From NCBI RefSeq assembly GCF_963676735.1, contig NZ_OY781464.1:3071001-3135000 (forward strand): a DNA stretch of 64,000 bases, read 5' to 3'. The DNA is from an uncultured Draconibacterium sp. (lineage in GTDB: Bacteria > Bacteroidota > Bacteroidia > Bacteroidales > Prolixibacteraceae). The position numbers and the translations under genes were made by a program. This document shows, in pieces, positions 61,846 to 64,000 of this stretch (within the stretch, counting starts at the first letter, position 1; the number at the start of each line of letters is the position of its first letter). The notes below the pieces were generated by a model. It ran no database searches. It was not told where the DNA came from and saw only the letters and a program-made list of their open reading frames with translations.

Positions 61846-63687
61846 TTATTCTTCCAACGGATCAAAAGTTCCGTTTAACCAGCCTTTAGTTTGTTCAACT
61901 GCCGGGCTTTTTTCAATCATCGAACTGGGTATAGCAAAGAAATCATACAAATCGATGTAGTTAAGTTGAGTAACTGCTCCCTGGTAGATATCGAGGTTTT
62001 TGGTTGATTGCGAATAATACTGTGATGAACTGTTAACATCATTTATATCCAGGTGACCGAAATATAAGGCCGTATCAATTCGCATTTGTCCATAAAACTG
62101 AGAAGTTTCGTCTTTTATTTCAGCGTTCCATCCGCTTTTTGCCCGATAAGTAAATCCTGTGCGAACTGTTCCGTTCAGTTTAGTTACGTATTCACCCAAG
62201 TCTTCCCTGAACAATTTTCTGCGACGCACATCCCAGTAGCGTTTATTTTCAAATGCAAATTCTACCTGGCGTTCCACCATTATAATTTGGCGCAGCACAT
62301 CCTGCGATACACCGTCAGCCACACCATAACTTCCGTCTCCGGCTTCAATTCCGGCTCTTTCTCTTATGGCACGAACCTGTTCAAGGGCTGTTACTTTTTC
62401 ACCAATTTCGTTGGCACACTCCGCAAAGTTTAGTAAAACCTCGGCATAGCGCAATTCAATCCAGGCCGTATTGGTTTGGCTAATATTTTCGCGTGCAATA
62501 TCGGCATCGGTTGCTTTTTTATTGTAAAACCCCGATGAAGGTACACGGTTTAACTCTTTAATATTTCTGAAGGTCCAAATATTTACCGGATCTCTTCCAC
62601 TCATTTCCCATTGCGATCCATTGTAGGCTATTGTTGCATATAAACGAGGGTCGCGATTTTGCCAAAAATAGGTTTCGTCGTAGCCCGAACCGGGTTCGTT
62701 TGTTAGCTTCCCATTCGCCATAGGAAAAGCTGAAATAAGTTGCCATGTTGGCGAATAACCGCCATTCCCTCCGCCAGACGGTGGACGAACGCTGTTTTCC
62801 CATCCCTGGGTATAACTGGTTCCGGCATTTAAACTAAAGCGTTTATATATTACCGCCTCAATATTATTTACAACGTCAAAAGTAAATAATGTACTGAAAT
62901 CAGGATGTAAACCTCGCGGTATCGTCATTTGGCCCAAAAGATCGATTGCCTGCTGATTAGCATCGTAGGCGCGTTGCCACCTGTCTTGATTATTGTTTGG
63001 ATTAAACATCGGGCTTGCCCAGTTAAGTAGTACCCGCCCCTTAAAAGCAGCTGCAGCCCCACTGGTGATTCGTCCTTTATCTTCATCAAGCGACCAGTTG
63101 AATGGAAGCAAGGAAATTGCTTCATCCAAATCGGCAACAATAGCATTAATAGATTCAGAGGTTTTACTTCTGGGAACATTCAGATCCTCGTTGTACGGAT
63201 CCTGAACGGTTGTTACAATAGGAATTCCACCATACAATTGTACCATTTCCCAGTTGCGCCATGCCCTGAAAAATAATGCCTGTCCTCTTAATAATGCTTT
63301 TACATCATCGCTCATTGATGACTCTTCAAGTCGTTCAAGTGCAATATTAATGCGGCGAATAAGCACATATTTATCTTTATGCATAACGGTAACGGCACCA
63401 ATATCGCTTGGCGTGGTAAATCCATAGAGCAAATCGGTATATCGAGAATCAGCCGAATAGGTTTCATCGCATAACTGACTATACTGACCAAAATACTGGT
63501 CGGGCATATTTTCTTTGTACAAATTATTAATGTATAAAACGGCCTGACTTTCATCTTCCCAAATTTCGTCGTTCAATACATTTAAATCGTGTTTATCAAG
63601 CACATCCTGACATGAAGTGGCCAACAACAAGGCTACAATACTTATAGCTAAAGGAAGAATTTTTATATATTGTCTCATGATCTTCAT
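61846..63687 (-). CDS. SusD/RagB-family surface glycan-binding lipoprotein
   Basis: A 613-residue lipoprotein: lipobox ATSC (about 23-26), then SusD features (ALLRGQALFFRAWRNWEMVQ, YGGIPIVT, AAAFKGRVLLNWASPMF, ELRYAEVLLNFAECANEIGE, RQVEFAFENKRYWDVRRRKL). SusD binds oligosaccharide and acts as the lid of its SusC channel. It is 42 bp downstream of the SusC gene whose end is at the right edge. The first enzymes after it are pectinases, so the ligand is probably a homogalacturonan oligosaccharide. ATGs at 63687 and 63678 are both possible; either keeps the lipoprotein signal. Confidence 0.96.
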   Translation of the reverse strand: MKIMRQYIKILPLAISIVALLLATSCQDVLDKHDLNVLNDEIWEDESQAVLYINNLYKENMPDQYFGQYSQLCDETYSADSRYTDLLYGFTTPSDIGAVTVMHKDKYVLIRRINIALERLEESSMSDDVKALLRGQALFFRAWRNWEMVQLYGGIPIVTTVQDPYNEDLNVPRSKTSESINAIVADLDEAISLLPFNWSLDEDKGRITSGAAAAFKGRVLLNWASPMFNPNNNQDRWQRAYDANQQAIDLLGQMTIPRGLHPDFSTLFTFDVVNNIEAVIYKRFSLNAGTSYTQGWENSVRPPSGGGNGGYSPTWQLISAFPMANGKLTNEPGSGYDETYFWQNRDPRLYATIAYNGSQWEMSGRDPVNIWTFRNIKELNRVPSSGFYNKKATDADIARENISQTNTAWIELRYAEVLLNFAECANEIGEKVTALEQVRAIRERAGIEAGDGSYGVADGVSQDVLRQIIMVERQVEFAFENKRYWDVRRRKLFREDLGEYVTKLNGTVRTGFTYRAKSGWNAEIKDETSQFYGQMRIDTALYFGHLDINDVNSSSQYYSQSTKNLDIYQGAVTQLNYIDLYDFFAIPSSMIEKSPAVEQTKGWLNGTFDPLEE

Positions 63688-63729
63688 TTTTATTCAATTA
63701 CATTTTAATTAACTTTTTCCTTAACCGGA

Positions 63730-64000
63730 TTATATTTTAAAGTTTAATCCGAAACTAAATGTACGCAACAGCGGATAGGTATTATATCTTGCGATTGCAT
63801 CTTCCTTGTAGTCAAAAGTTTGTATAGGCGACCACAGATTAGTTCCAACAAAGTATACCCTTAAATCGGGTATGCCCCATTTTTGAGATAATTCTCGTGG
63901 CAAGCTATAGGAAATGTTAAGTGTTCTGAGGCGCAACTGATAGATATCTTTCATCCAGAAAGTAGATACCCACTGGTTTGAACTAGCATAATACGGGCTG
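63730..64000 (-). CDS. SusC-family TonB-dependent receptor, C-terminal end only
   Basis: The last 90 codons of a SusC barrel, open to the right edge. The typical ending is visible: STFWMKDIYQLRLRTLNISY, then LPRELSQKWGI, LRVYFVGTNLWSPI, and terminal LLRTFSFGLNFKI with the aromatic-rich last strand. It pairs with the SusD 42 bp downstream and is the import channel for the pectin locus. The remaining ~900 residues and any regulator lie outside the window. Confidence 0.93.
   Translation of the reverse strand, partial: SPYYASSNQWVSTFWMKDIYQLRLRTLNISYSLPRELSQKWGIPDLRVYFVGTNLWSPIQTFDYKEDAIARYNTYPLLRTFSFGLNFKI

Overview
The window is chromosomal DNA of a member of the Bacteroidota. It carries two SusC/SusD-type glycan loci, C-terminal type IX secretion (T9SS) tails on three secreted enzymes, and promoter candidates matching the phylum's TAnnTTTG -7 box. 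Gene content (pectinases, a sugar porter, DUF3667, DUF4861 and DUF3826 proteins) suggests an environmental or marine lineage such as Marinilabiliales/Prolixibacteraceae. That placement is inference; there is no rRNA or tRNA gene here to test it.

Layout. (1) 1-5100, minus strand: a sugar porter, a fructokinase-like PfkB kinase and a SusC receptor cut by the left edge, in an order resembling fructan utilisation loci. (2) About 5.9-14.3 kb: an integrated mobilizable element with a tyrosine integrase, a zinc-finger/double-HTH excisionase-like protein, a DnaC-like loader with a winged-helix replication protein, MobC and relaxase genes, a large inverted-repeat structure in the likely oriT position, and a HipB/HipA module in opposite orientation. 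(3) 14.3-34.5 kb: core and hypothetical genes, including dnaK, panB, an RluA-family synthase, cytidine deaminase, a LysM glucosaminidase, an ECF sigma factor with a membrane partner, tyrS, a Wzz-like/O-antigen ligase-like pair, fmt, CvpA, a GH3-auxin-family enzyme, a deoxynucleoside kinase and an adenosine-kinase-like gene. (4) 34.7-37.0 kb: a lone glycoside hydrolase family 3 lipoprotein. (5) 37.07-64.0 kb: a co-oriented minus-strand pectin polysaccharide utilisation locus (PUL), continuing past the right edge.

How the PUL works (inference from families). Transcription runs from SusC (only its C-terminus is present) and SusD through two tandem T9SS-tailed PL1 pectate lyases and a pectin methylesterase. 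These should de-esterify and cut homogalacturonan at the cell surface. Further genes encode a third and a fourth PL1 lyase, a DUF3826 protein, a 1050-residue beta-helix/TIM-barrel-like protein, a GH140-like apiosidase, a GH43-like enzyme, a 1114-residue protein with the architecture of the GH143-GH142 enzyme of rhamnogalacturonan II (RG-II) breakdown, a sialidase-fold lipoprotein, a 735-residue esterase/TIM-barrel fusion, a GH105 unsaturated uronyl hydrolase, a DUF4861 protein and an esterase. The apiosidase together with the GH143/142-like protein points to RG-II side chains in addition to homogalacturonan. No dedicated PUL regulator is visible inside the window.

No rRNA, tRNA, CRISPR array or complete insertion sequence was recognised.
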